A stretch of 58,504 bases of DNA, taken from contig JASGFG010000013.1 in assembly GCA_047605605.1 (NCBI GenBank), forward strand, positions 1 to 58,504, written 5' to 3'. Position 1 is the first letter of the stretch. The number at the start of each line of letters is the position of its first letter. The translations under genes were made by a program, and so were the position numbers. This document shows positions 1-8,313 of this stretch, piece after piece. The notes below the pieces were generated by a model. That model was given only the letters and a program-made list of their open reading frames with translations, did not search any database and had not been told where the DNA came from. The stretch comes from JAATGA01 sp047605605. GTDB lineage: Bacteria > Pseudomonadota > Alphaproteobacteria > Rhodobacterales > Rhodobacteraceae.

Positions 1-479
1 TCCAGGCTTTCGGCCTTGCGTGCGGCGACCTGTGGCCCCTTGGCGAATGCCTCCAGCGCGGCGCTGTCCAGACCGGCGGCGGCGGTGATCCGGGCGCGCA
101 CATCGGGTGCGCCGATGTCTTCCGCCCGGCCCCAGAATGCCTGATGAAAGGCGCGGGCCAGCGCCAGCCAGTCGTCCCCCCGCAGCCATGCGGCCACCAC
201 CAGATCGCCGGCGGGGGTGATGTCCGATAGCCCCTCGCGTCCCGCAAATTCCAGCGTCACGCCGCGCCGCGCGGCCCAGCGTTTCAGGTCGGTGAACCAA
301 TAGGCCCGGCGCGCGGGCGGACGGTTGCGCGAATAGATCCCGCCGTTTTCCTCGATCAGGGGAATCACATGCGGCACGATCTGCGCGCCCTGTGCCGCCG
401 CCAGGGCCACGAACGGCTCCAGCCCGATATAGGCCCAGGGCGAGCCGAGGCCGAAAAAGTAGTCGATCTTCTGCGTCAT
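1..479 (-). CDS. DsbA-fold 2-hydroxychromene-2-carboxylate isomerase-like protein (partial, 3' end off window)
   Basis: The first 159 codons are visible, starting at ATG 479, which overlaps the TGA of the TetR gene in an ATGA junction. The N-terminus reads YFFGLGSPWAYIG (residues 7-19). This is the thioredoxin-fold entry of the HCCA isomerase / GST-kappa / DsbA superfamily, with Ser13 where these glutathione-using isomerases carry their catalytic serine and no CxxC. Family members isomerise ring-cleavage products or act as glutathione-dependent oxidoreductases in the cytoplasm. It is the last visible gene of a minus-strand unit with flavin monooxygenases, so a role downstream of an oxygenase is plausible. 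The substrate cannot be told from sequence. Confidence 0.8.
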   Translation of the reverse strand, partial: MTQKIDYFFGLGSPWAYIGLEPFVALAAAQGAQIVPHVIPLIEENGGIYSRNRPPARRAYWFTDLKRWAARRGVTLEFAGREGLSDITPAGDLVVAAWLRGDDWLALARAFHQAFWGRAEDIGAPDVRARITAAAGLDSAALEAFAKGPQVAARKAESL

Positions 480-1072
480 GTTCCGGTCTTTCTGGTCTGC
501 GTCTCTCGCGTTGCCCCGTCGAACAGGGCCAGCGCGCATTCCCTCGCGTCGCGCATCGGATCGGGCGTGCCATAGACGGCGCGCCGCGCCAGTGCGCCGT
601 CATAAAGCAGCGCCAGATGGCGGCCGATCCGGTCCGCATCCACCAGCCCGGCGCGCTGCGCGATGCCATCCAGCACATCGGCCACGGCACTCTTGTGCAT
701 CCGCGCCATGCCGACGATGCGGGCGCTTTCGCTGTGTTCGGCCACGGCCAGCGCAAAGGCGCAGCCGCGAAATTCCGGCGCACCCGCCTTTTGATACAGC
801 CGGTCGAAGATCTCGGCGATCTGGTCGCGCGGGTCGGTGTGCTGGGCCATAACCTCGTCCAGTCCCTGCATCACCGCATCGTGCCGCCCTTGCAGATAGG
901 CCAGCACCAGATCCTCTTTCGACCGATAATGGCGGTAGAGCGTCGCCTTGGCGATGTCGGCCTCAAGGATGATGCGGTCGATGCCGACGGCGCGTATCCC
1001 CTCGCGGTAGAAAAGACCCCCGGCCACGTCCAGGATATGACTGGCGACGGGGGATCTGCTGGCTATGGTCAT
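476..1072 (-). CDS. TetR-family transcriptional regulator
   Basis: This 198-residue protein has an N-terminal helix-turn-helix at about residues 8-55 ending in LYRHYRSKEDLV, the typical TetR recognition helix and helix 4. The C-terminal ligand domain is divergent. ATG 1072 is chosen over an in-frame GTG at 1078 because GGGGAGGGG sits about 5 nt upstream of the ATG but would overlap the GTG. It lies inside the minus-strand unit, 30 bp after the ketopantoate-reductase-like gene and overlapping the isomerase gene by 4 bp, so it probably controls this cluster. Its ligand is unknown. Confidence 0.9.
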   Translation of the reverse strand: MTIASRSPVASHILDVAGGLFYREGIRAVGIDRIILEADIAKATLYRHYRSKEDLVLAYLQGRHDAVMQGLDEVMAQHTDPRDQIAEIFDRLYQKAGAPEFRGCAFALAVAEHSESARIVGMARMHKSAVADVLDGIAQRAGLVDADRIGRHLALLYDGALARRAVYGTPDPMRDARECALALFDGATRETQTRKTGT

Positions 1073-1102
1073 CGGCACCCCTCCCCGGATGCGGCTTGCG
1101 CG

Positions 1103-2101
1103 TCAACTTGCGGCAGCGGCCGCTTTGCCGGAGTGCACCAGCGAGACCAGTCTGTCCAGCCCGATCACGCCCGGCTTGCCGCCCTCCGCCGCCAGTTCGG
1201 CGGCCAGATGCTGGGCGGCGATGTTCCATGGCGCCCCGATCCCCAGCAGCCGGGCCTGAAGCGCGATCTCGCCGTTCAGGAAATCCACCTCGCTGCGGGC
1301 GCCACGGGTAAAGCTTTGCCAGGTCGATTGCCCGCCCGGATCGTCGGGGTCGCGCGTGACGGTCCAGCCCGACAGGCTGACCCGACGCTCGGCCTCGGTC
1401 GCGGGGTCGAAGCCTGCGGCCTTCAGCACCGCCTCGGCCTCGGCCGACAGGGCCTCGCCCACCTGTGCCGCCTGCTGGGAGGAACCGGCAAAAAGCTCCA
1501 CCACGTTGCGCACGTTGTAGATCAGCTTTTGCACCTTCCACCGGGCGATGTCGGCGCGTTCCTCGACCAGCACCTGCGCGCGGGCCAGATCGGCGGTCAG
1601 CCGCGCGGTCAGCGCATCGGTGCCATGGGGAAAGCGGCCCAGCATGATGCTGGCGAACTGCGGCCCGGCCAGAACCCGCACCTCGCCCAGACGGGTATAC
1701 TGCGCGGGCACCCGCACCACGGCGGCATAGATGCGCGAAAACCGGCGCGCGACGATGCGTTCGGCCTCGATCCCGTTCTGCAAGGTGACGATGGGCAGAT
1801 CGGCGGCGGTCCCGCCCCCGTCCACCGGCAGCAGGGCAAGGCGCGCGGTCAGTTCCTCGACATCCTGCCCCTTGACCGCCAGCAGCAGCACATCGCCCCG
1901 CCGCAGCCGCAACCCCTCCAGATCGGTCACGCTCAGAGCGATGCGGCTGTTCCCCTGCGGGCGCTGATACAGCAGCCCGTGGTCGCGCAGATGCGCCAGC
2001 TGCGCGCCGCGCCCGACCAGAACGGTGTCGATCCCCGCCTCGGTCAGTTGCGCGGCAAGGCTGGTGCCGACCGCACCGGCCCCCAGAATGACATAGCTCA
2101 T
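1103..2101 (-). CDS. Ketopantoate reductase (ApbA/PanE) family oxidoreductase
   Basis: The 332-residue protein begins with a Rossmann motif GAGAVG (residues 7-12). It carries the family signature W-K-x-x-K-L-x-x-N in WKVQKLIYN, which holds the catalytic lysine, and a C-terminal SEVDFLNGEI that matches the substrate loop. Family members reduce 2-dehydropantoate to pantoate with NADPH, but many catabolic paralogues reduce other 2-oxo acids. Its place between a DszC/SfnB-like flavoprotein (18-bp gap) and a TetR gene suggests a catabolic paralogue rather than the coenzyme A pathway enzyme. The substrate is not predictable. Confidence 0.85.
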   Translation of the reverse strand: MSYVILGAGAVGTSLAAQLTEAGIDTVLVGRGAQLAHLRDHGLLYQRPQGNSRIALSVTDLEGLRLRRGDVLLLAVKGQDVEELTARLALLPVDGGGTAADLPIVTLQNGIEAERIVARRFSRIYAAVVRVPAQYTRLGEVRVLAGPQFASIMLGRFPHGTDALTARLTADLARAQVLVEERADIARWKVQKLIYNVRNVVELFAGSSQQAAQVGEALSAEAEAVLKAAGFDPATEAERRVSLSGWTVTRDPDDPGGQSTWQSFTRGARSEVDFLNGEIALQARLLGIGAPWNIAAQHLAAELAAEGGKPGVIGLDRLVSLVHSGKAAAAAS

Positions 2102-2119
2102 GCGTCCCGCCCCTTCCCC

Positions 2120-3307
2120 TCAGACCGCCTGCCGCAGCGGCACCGGCGCCGCGCCCTCGTGCCCGGCCTTGAACCGGGCGAATGCGCTGCGGCCAAGGAT
2201 GGTCAGCACCGTATCCTCTTGCGGGGCGTGGACAAGCACCGCCTGAATGTCGCGGAAATGCCGCTCCAGCCCCAGATCGGCGGCAAGGCCGGGGTTGCCC
2301 AGCGTGCGCACGGCCAGCCCCACCGCCTCTTGCAGGTGGCGCCCGACGATCAGCCGCGCCCGCATCAGATGCAGCGCATCCTGCCGGTGATGGGCCAGCG
2401 CGTCGAACAGGATGGTCCGCGCCGACCCCACCAGCAGGTCGATCTCGCCCGCGGCATTGATGATCCGCTCGGTCTCGGCGATCGGGCGGCCCAGGTTGGC
2501 GGGCACGCGGTCGTGGGCAAAGCGGGCGAAGGCCTCGGCCGCCGCCTCGCCCGCGCCAAGATAGATCGAGGTCAGCGCCAGCGTCAGCACCGCATGGCCC
2601 AGATTGTCCTGATGGCCCTTGCCCGCATCGACCAGATCGAGGACATGCGCCTCGGGCACCGCCACATTGTCATAGACCACATCGTGGGACGAGGTGGCGC
2701 GCATCCCCAGACTGTCCCAGTTGCGCACGATGGAAAGGCCGGGGCTGTCGCCGGGCACGATGAAGGTGCCGACCCGCGCCGGGGTTTCGTCGGTAGTCGC
2801 CCAGACGAGGTGATGGGTCAGCCCTTCGGACCCGGTGACGAAGCGTTTCGCCCCGCTGATCGCCCAGCCGGTCGCCGTGCGGCGCGCCTGCGTCTGCGGC
2901 AGCCCCCCGCGCGAGGGCGAGCCAAGGTCGGGTTCCACCCGCGCGGCGTTCAGCAGGATCGGGCGGCTGCGCCCTTCGGCGACGATCTGGCGGTAATAGT
3001 CGTCGGGCCAGTGGCCACGTTCGGCCTGCGCCAGATGGTTGGCCAGCGTCATGGTCACGATCAGCGCGACCGAAGGGTCGGCCCGGCCGATCTGGCTGAT
3101 GATCTGGACCAGCGCCTCCATGCCCCCGCCGGGGCCGCCGTAACGGCGCGCGACGGTGGCCTGCAACAGCCCGGCGTCCTGCACCGCCTGAATCCCTTCG
3201 GTCGGAAAGCTGCCGCTGCGGTCGGCGGCGATGCCCGCCGCGGCGATCCGGGCCAGCGTTTCGGGGGCCACGGTCACGGGCTGGTGTCGGTCGGTCTCAA
3301 GGCTCAC
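2120..3307 (-). CDS. Acyl-CoA dehydrogenase-fold flavin monooxygenase (DszC/SfnB-like)
   Basis: The 395-residue protein has the acyl-CoA dehydrogenase fold: an N-terminal helical domain, a middle beta domain with FVTGSEGLTHH and a DNVAVPEAHVL segment, and a C-terminal helical bundle. The N-terminus and the lack of an obvious IYEG-type catalytic glutamate resemble the group C/D monooxygenases and SfnB-type sulfur-acquisition proteins rather than true dehydrogenases. The start is GTG 3307; its ribosome site is poor and no better internal start exists. It follows an SsuD-like monooxygenase by 67 bp. I infer an FMNH2-dependent oxygenation of an organosulfur or related compound. Confidence 0.75.
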   Translation of the reverse strand: MSLETDRHQPVTVAPETLARIAAAGIAADRSGSFPTEGIQAVQDAGLLQATVARRYGGPGGGMEALVQIISQIGRADPSVALIVTMTLANHLAQAERGHWPDDYYRQIVAEGRSRPILLNAARVEPDLGSPSRGGLPQTQARRTATGWAISGAKRFVTGSEGLTHHLVWATTDETPARVGTFIVPGDSPGLSIVRNWDSLGMRATSSHDVVYDNVAVPEAHVLDLVDAGKGHQDNLGHAVLTLALTSIYLGAGEAAAEAFARFAHDRVPANLGRPIAETERIINAAGEIDLLVGSARTILFDALAHHRQDALHLMRARLIVGRHLQEAVGLAVRTLGNPGLAADLGLERHFRDIQAVLVHAPQEDTVLTILGRSAFARFKAGHEGAAPVPLRQAV

Positions 3308-3374
3308 GGGAGGGTCTTTCTGTCAGCGGGAAACGGGCCGGAACCGGGGGAGCATCCGGTTCCGGCGGGGGGCA

Positions 3375-4481
3375 TCAGACCGGCTCGGCCACCGGGGCCT
3401 TCGCCGCCTCGCGCTCGGCCAGACCCTTGCGGACCAGAGGCAGGACATAGCGGCCGTAATCCACCACATCGTTGTAATTGTCGTATCCGCGGATCGAGAT
3501 CAGGTCGGCTCCCAGATCGACGTAATCCAGCAGCGAGGCGGCGATGGTTTCGGGCGAGCCCACCAGCGCGGTCGAGGCGCCCGAGGCATTGGTGGCCGTA
3601 ACGGTCGGATACCACAGCGCCCGGTCCTGCACGTCGCCGCGTTTCGCAATGTCCAGCAGGCGCTGCGAACCGACGTTCAAGGGCGGGTTGGCGTTGATCT
3701 TGTTGCGCGCCAGCCCCTTGTCGCGGGCGGCGGTCAGTTTGTCGAGCACGGCATGGGCCTTTTCCCAGGCCAGTTCGTCGGTCTGCGCGATGATCGGGCG
3801 GAACGTCACCCAGATGCGCGGGCGATCCTTGCGCCCGGCGGCGGCGGCGGCAGCGTTGACCTTTTCGATCTGCTCGCGCGTTTCCTTCAGGGGTTCGCCC
3901 CACAGGCCGAAGATGTCGGCAAGCTCGCCCCCCACGCGATAGGCGTCATCCGACGACCCGCCGACCGAGACGGGGATCTTGCCAACAGGTTTAACTTTGG
4001 ACGAGAAGTCTTTGAACTGATAGTATTTTCCGTTGTGGTCAAAGGGGTCCGAGGACTCCCACGCCCGGCGCAGGATGCGGATGTATTCCGCCTGCCGTTC
4101 ATAGCGTTCTTCCTTGTTCAGGAAGTCGCCCTCGCGCGCCTGTTCGGCCGGATCGCCCCCGGCGATGAAATGGACGACGACCCGCCCCCCGCCCAACTGG
4201 CTGAGCGTGGCCAGCGCCTTGGCGGCGACGGTCGGGTAAACCGTGTTCGGCCGCAGCGCGACGATCACGCTGATATTCTTCGTCACCGCCAGAATGGTCG
4301 CGGCAATGGTGAAATTGTCGAACGAGGACGAATGATAGGGGATCAGCGTATAGTTGAACCCGTAATCGTCCAGCGTGCGGGCATAGCGCACCAGATAGGC
4401 CGGATCGACCGGCGCCTCTGGGATCGGGGCGATGTCGGTCGAGGCATTGGGAAAGGTGATCGAGATGAATTCGGCGGTCAT
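3375..4481 (-). CDS. LLM-class FMNH2-dependent monooxygenase (SsuD-like)
   Basis: The 368-residue protein is a luciferase-like TIM barrel of the alkanesulfonate monooxygenase type. It has the early PYHSSSFDNF segment, the LATLSQLGGGRVVVHFIAGG phosphate-site region and a KIPVSVGGSSDDAYRVG strand. Such enzymes use FMNH2 from a separate reductase (one is encoded at 11579-12124) to desulfonate or oxygenate small organosulfur substrates. ATG 4481 starts the distal part of the minus-strand cluster. Upstream lie a candidate shared operator (4610-4626) and a hairpin (4700-4727), so it may have its own promoter. Bases 3991-4030 are unusually AT-rich for this genome. Confidence 0.87.
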   Translation of the reverse strand: MTAEFISITFPNASTDIAPIPEAPVDPAYLVRYARTLDDYGFNYTLIPYHSSSFDNFTIAATILAVTKNISVIVALRPNTVYPTVAAKALATLSQLGGGRVVVHFIAGGDPAEQAREGDFLNKEERYERQAEYIRILRRAWESSDPFDHNGKYYQFKDFSSKVKPVGKIPVSVGGSSDDAYRVGGELADIFGLWGEPLKETREQIEKVNAAAAAAGRKDRPRIWVTFRPIIAQTDELAWEKAHAVLDKLTAARDKGLARNKINANPPLNVGSQRLLDIAKRGDVQDRALWYPTVTATNASGASTALVGSPETIAASLLDYVDLGADLISIRGYDNYNDVVDYGRYVLPLVRKGLAEREAAKAPVAEPV

Positions 4482-4609
4482 GGCTGCCTCTGTGTGAACG
4501 GATGATCTGCGGGCAGGCTATCACCGCGGACCGCCGACAAGAACGATCTGTCTCTCTCTATTCGGCGGCGGGACGACAGGCGCGATCTCTATTCGCCGGG
4601 GTTGGGGGA

Positions 4610-4626
4610 GAAAGATTTCCGGCGGC
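4610..4626. promoter_or_regulatory. Candidate shared operator, site 1
   Basis: The plus strand reads GAAAGATTTCCGGCGGC, about 130 bp upstream of the SsuD-like gene. Close relatives occur at 11376-11393 and 12240-12256, upstream of two other minus-strand units of the same cluster. The binding factor is unknown. This is pattern inference only. Confidence 0.35.
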
Positions 4627-4699
4627 GTTTTCCGGCCCGTTGTCGCCCGCGCGTCCTGCGACTCGTCCAGCCGGTGCGAAGGGAAACGCCAGATGCGAA

Positions 4700-4727
4700 A
4701 CGGCCCCCCGGTCTGCCGGAGGGCCGT
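4700..4727 (-). terminator. Intercistronic hairpin or terminator
   Basis: ACGGCC...GGCCGT arms form a GC-rich stem of roughly 11-12 pairs around a short loop. On the minus strand it is followed by TTTCGC. It lies 27 bp after the stop of the second luciferase-like gene and about 220 bp before the SsuD-like gene, so it could end or attenuate the transporter transcript. Confidence 0.55.
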
Positions 4728-4754
4728 GCAAGGTCGCGGGCGCGAGGTTGTTCT

Positions 4755-5846
4755 TCAGCCTGCCGGGGACCAGCCCAGCGAAGGGGCAACGGTTTCGGCC
4801 AGATCGGCCAGCAACCGGACGTTCTGCGCCAGATCGAAGCCCGGCGGCAGGAACAGCACCACCTCGTCCGCCAGGGCAAGGCCGGGGTCGGCCAGCACCG
4901 CCGCCGCCACCTGATCGGGCGTACCATGGAACACCGGGGAAATCTGGCTGCCCTCGGGCGCATTGGTGCGCGCCGTGGGTTCCAGCGCGCCCTTGGGCCG
5001 CGAGGCGGCGATGCCCACGGTCCGGCGTTCGTGGTCATAGGCGGCATAGGTCTCGCGCAGCTCCGCCGTGGTGCCGGGCAGGATCGAGGCCGCAACCGCC
5101 ACCGAAGGCGGCTCGTCCCCGTGCAGCAGCCGCCATGTTTCACGATAGGCGGCGATGATCCGGGCCTGATAGGCGCTGAAACTCTCGCCCGGCTCCTGCC
5201 CGTGCTGGACGGTGCCGGTGATCAGGCCGATGCCCAGTTCAGCCGCCTGAATGGCCGACGGAATGCTGGACACCCCCTGCCGGATGCGGCCCGCCAGACC
5301 GGGGCTGTGCGGCGTCACCCGCAACTCCGACCCCTCGGGTGCGCCCTGCCCCGGCCCGTCGACACGGTGCAGCACCTCGCCCCGCACGGCGGCCAGAAAC
5401 CGCGCCTGCCGCCGCTTCGCCTCGGTCCGCGCATCGGTATCGACCGTGCCGAACACCGCGTCGAAGGCGGCATTCGCGCCGGTGGAAATCGCCAGTTCCA
5501 GCCGCCCGCCGATCAGCAGATCGGTCACGCCCGCCGCCTCGGCCAGCAGGATCGGGTCCTGATACCGCATCGGGATCACCGCCGACCCCAGCGTGATGCG
5601 GCGGGTCAGCTGGCCCACGGCGGCAAAGAACGGCAGGGGCGAGGACAGGTAATTGTCGAAATGCCGCTGATAGGACCAGCCGGATTGATAGCCCAGCCGT
5701 TCGGCGGCCTTGTAAAGGTCCACCCCGTCGCGCAGGCCGCGCTCCGGGCCGTCGATGCTGTTGAACGACACGCGGGTGTTGAAGCCAAGCCGCAGCTTGG
5801 GGCGGAACCCGGCCTGCGGGGCGGGGATGGTCTGGGCGATGGTCAT
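4755..5846 (-). CDS. LLM-class flavin-dependent oxidoreductase
   Basis: This 363-residue luciferase-family protein starts at ATG 5846, overlapping the TGA of the ABC ATPase (ATGA). Visible blocks include LRLGFNTRVSFN near the N-terminus, ITLGSAVIPMRYQDPILLAEAA, and LIGGRLELAISTGAN, which is the TIM-barrel strand and loop that binds flavin phosphate in this superfamily. It is translationally coupled to the importer, so it probably acts on the imported substrate. It differs clearly from the SsuD-like enzyme downstream, so the two may catalyse successive steps. Confidence 0.85.
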   Translation of the reverse strand: MTIAQTIPAPQAGFRPKLRLGFNTRVSFNSIDGPERGLRDGVDLYKAAERLGYQSGWSYQRHFDNYLSSPLPFFAAVGQLTRRITLGSAVIPMRYQDPILLAEAAGVTDLLIGGRLELAISTGANAAFDAVFGTVDTDARTEAKRRQARFLAAVRGEVLHRVDGPGQGAPEGSELRVTPHSPGLAGRIRQGVSSIPSAIQAAELGIGLITGTVQHGQEPGESFSAYQARIIAAYRETWRLLHGDEPPSVAVAASILPGTTAELRETYAAYDHERRTVGIAASRPKGALEPTARTNAPEGSQISPVFHGTPDQVAAAVLADPGLALADEVVLFLPPGFDLAQNVRLLADLAETVAPSLGWSPAG

Positions 5847-7486
5847 GCGGTCAGTTCCTTTGGCGGGGCGGTTGCGATGCCCTTCGGGATCGCGTCCAGC
5901 AGGGCGCGGGTATAATCCTGTTGCGGATGGTCGAAGATTTGCGCCACCGGGCCATGTTCGACGATCCGGCCGCGGTGCATGACCGAAACCGAATGCGCCA
6001 GCTGCCGCACCAGCGCCAGATCGTGCGAGACGAAGACATAGGTCAGCCCCAGCCGCGCCTGCAATTCCAGCAGCACCTGCACGATGTCGGCCTGCACCGA
6101 CACGTCCAGCGCCGATGTCGGCTCGTCCAGCACGATCACATCGGGTTTCAGCACCAGCGCGCGGGCGATGGCGACGCGCTGCCGCTGCCCGCCGGACAGG
6201 GCGGCGGGCTTGCGCGACAACAGATGTTCGCCCAGGCCCACATTCGCCAGCACCTCGCGCACCCGGGTCTGGCGGTCCTGCGGGGTGCCTATGCGGTAAC
6301 GGTCCAGCGGCTCGCGGATCAGGTTTTCCACCTTCCACGTCGGGTCCAGCGAGGTGAAAGGGTTCTGGTAGACCAGTTGCAGATGCCGCCACGCCTCGCG
6401 CAGCGCCGCCGGGCCGCGGCCTGAAACCGGCTGCCCGGCGACCGAGATGCCGCCCGCGTCGGGCTGCTCCAGCCCCAGCAGCAGGCGGATCGCCGTGGTC
6501 TTGCCCGAGCCGGATTCGCCGACCAGCGCATGGGTGGTGCCCGCGGGCACCGCGAATGACACATCGTCCACCGCCGTCAGGATGCGCCCGTCGACGGCAA
6601 AGGTCTTGGTCACGCCCGCCACCTCGATCTTGGGCGCGGCACCACCCGCCAGCCGGCCGAACCCCGGATCGCGCAACGCGGCATAGCGGTCGGGGTTCAG
6701 CGCCGGCACATCGGCGTGCAGCTTGCGGGTATAGGTCGAGGCGGGGGCGGCGAAGACCCCGGCCGTCGGCCCGCCTTCCTGCACCACGCCGCCTTTCAGG
6801 ACCAGCAGCGCATCGGTCCGCTCGGCCGCGATGGCAAGGTCGTGGGTGATCAGCAGCAGGCTGATGTTCAGATCCTGTTGCAGCCGCGAAAGCAGGTCGA
6901 GAATGCGCTTCTGGATGGTCACGTCCAGCGCGCTCGTCGGCTCGTCCGCCACCAGCAGCGCCGGGCGCGGCAGCACGGCCAGCCCGATCAGCACCCGTTG
7001 CAGCATCCCCCCCGAAAGTTGATGGGGGTAGGAGTCGTAAACCCGCTGCGGATTGTCCAGCCCGACCTGCGCAAAGGTCTCCAGGATCAGCGCCCGGCGC
7101 ACTCTGGCGTCGCGCTCGTCGGTCAGGGCCGCCGCCTCCTCGGCCTGGGCGCCGATGGTGCGCACCGGGTTCAGCGCATGGCCCGGATCCTGCGGCACGA
7201 AACCCATGGCCCGGCCCCGCAGCGGGCGAAAGCGGCGTTCCGGCAGGGACAGCACCTCCTGCCCCTGAAACTCCACCCGGCCGGTGGCATGGCCCTGCCC
7301 CGCCAACAGCCGCAGCACGGCGCGGGCGATGGTGGATTTCCCCGACCCGGATTCCCCGATCAGCGCCAGACTGCGCCCCCGGTCCAGCCGGAAGCCCACG
7401 TCATGCACCACCTCGTTCGGGCCATAGGATACGCGCAGCCCCTCCACCCGCAGCAGCGGCAGGTTCAATCCGTCTTGCGAAGCCAT
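5843..7486 (-). CDS. Dipeptide/oligopeptide-type ABC transporter, fused double ATP-binding protein
   Basis: The 547-residue protein holds two complete ATPase domains, equivalent to DppD plus DppF. Domain 1 has Walker A GESGSGKST (residues 44-52), signature LSGGMLQR and Walker B LLVADEPTSALD. Domain 2 (from about residue 285) has GESGSGKTT, LSGGQRQR and VIVLDEPTSALD. It energises uptake through the two permeases upstream. ATG 7486 is chosen because the family alignment begins at LLRVEGLRVSYG just after it; this overlaps the permease gene by 22 bp. The second peptide-type system (52767-57909) keeps the two ATPases as separate genes. Confidence 0.95.
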   Translation of the reverse strand: MASQDGLNLPLLRVEGLRVSYGPNEVVHDVGFRLDRGRSLALIGESGSGKSTIARAVLRLLAGQGHATGRVEFQGQEVLSLPERRFRPLRGRAMGFVPQDPGHALNPVRTIGAQAEEAAALTDERDARVRRALILETFAQVGLDNPQRVYDSYPHQLSGGMLQRVLIGLAVLPRPALLVADEPTSALDVTIQKRILDLLSRLQQDLNISLLLITHDLAIAAERTDALLVLKGGVVQEGGPTAGVFAAPASTYTRKLHADVPALNPDRYAALRDPGFGRLAGGAAPKIEVAGVTKTFAVDGRILTAVDDVSFAVPAGTTHALVGESGSGKTTAIRLLLGLEQPDAGGISVAGQPVSGRGPAALREAWRHLQLVYQNPFTSLDPTWKVENLIREPLDRYRIGTPQDRQTRVREVLANVGLGEHLLSRKPAALSGGQRQRVAIARALVLKPDVIVLDEPTSALDVSVQADIVQVLLELQARLGLTYVFVSHDLALVRQLAHSVSVMHRGRIVEHGPVAQIFDHPQQDYTRALLDAIPKGIATAPPKELTA

Positions 7487-8313
7487 CTGCTGATCCTGTT
7501 GAGCGAAAGAACGGTGATGATGGTGACAAAGGCGGGGGCATAGACCAGCCACGGCCATTTCAGGTAATCCTTGCCGGTCGCGATCAGCAGGCCCCAGTCG
7601 GATGCGGGCGGCGGGTCGCCATAGCCCAGAAACGCCAGCCCCGCGATCACCAGGATCGACAGCCCGAACCGCAGCACCGCCAAGGGCAGGACCGAGCGCG
7701 AGGCATTGGGCAACACATGCCGCGTCAGGATATGCCAGCGCGACCCGCCTGACAGGAACGACGCCTCGACAAAGGTGGCCGCGCGGGTCTTCAGCACCTC
7801 GGACCGCATGACGCGGGCAAAGACCGCGACGGCGGAAATCCCCGTGGCGATGGCGGCATTCGTGGTGCTGAACCCAAGGGCGGTGACGACGATCACCGCC
7901 AGCAGAAAGTTCGGGATCGCCAGCAGCACATCGACCAGCCGCGCCAAAACGATGTCGACCCAGCCGCCCAGAAACCCGGCCAGCAGCCCGATCAGCCCCC
8001 CGACGACCAGCGCGATCAGCACCGCGATCAAGGCGCTGGACACGGACGAGGCCGTGCCATGGATCACCCGGCCCAGCAGGTCGCGGCCCAGATGGTCGGT
8101 GCCGAACCAGTGCGCGGCACTCGGCCCTTTCAGCTTCTCGGCCGGCACGCCGATGGCCGGATCAAAGCCGGTGAACAATTGCGGCGCGACCGACCAGCCG
8201 ATGATCACCGCCAGCACGACCAGCGACAGCAGCACCGAAACCGGCACAGGCAACCCAGCCAGCGGGCGGCGCAACCGCGCGCGAGCCAAGGGCGTGGTAA
8301 AGGAAATCGTCAT
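7465..8313 (-). CDS. Peptide/nickel-type ABC transporter permease (DppC-like)
   Basis: The 282-residue integral inner-membrane protein has an N-terminal membrane segment (LPVPVSVLLSLVVLAVIIGW) and the family motif FGTDHLGRDLLGRVIHG. Several further hydrophobic spans surround the EAA loop that contacts the ATPase (SEVLKTRAATFVEASFLSGGSRW). It starts at ATG 8313, overlapping the stop of the DppB-like gene by 4 bp, and forms the heterodimeric channel with that protein. Confidence 0.95.
   Translation of the reverse strand: MTISFTTPLARARLRRPLAGLPVPVSVLLSLVVLAVIIGWSVAPQLFTGFDPAIGVPAEKLKGPSAAHWFGTDHLGRDLLGRVIHGTASSVSSALIAVLIALVVGGLIGLLAGFLGGWVDIVLARLVDVLLAIPNFLLAVIVVTALGFSTTNAAIATGISAVAVFARVMRSEVLKTRAATFVEASFLSGGSRWHILTRHVLPNASRSVLPLAVLRFGLSILVIAGLAFLGYGDPPPASDWGLLIATGKDYLKWPWLVYAPAFVTIITVLSLNRISRWLRKTD

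Noticed and set aside
392..3601. A 1069-codon open frame on the plus strand
   Set aside because: It runs antisense through the TetR, ketopantoate-reductase-like and DszC/SfnB-like genes, has an Arg/Gly/His-rich composition with no domain, and is a by-product of high GC codon bias.
4555..4598. Direct repeat of TCTCTATTCG before the SsuD-like gene
   Set aside because: The two 10-bp words are close, but the surrounding sequence does not extend the match and no dyad or promoter geometry supports an operator.
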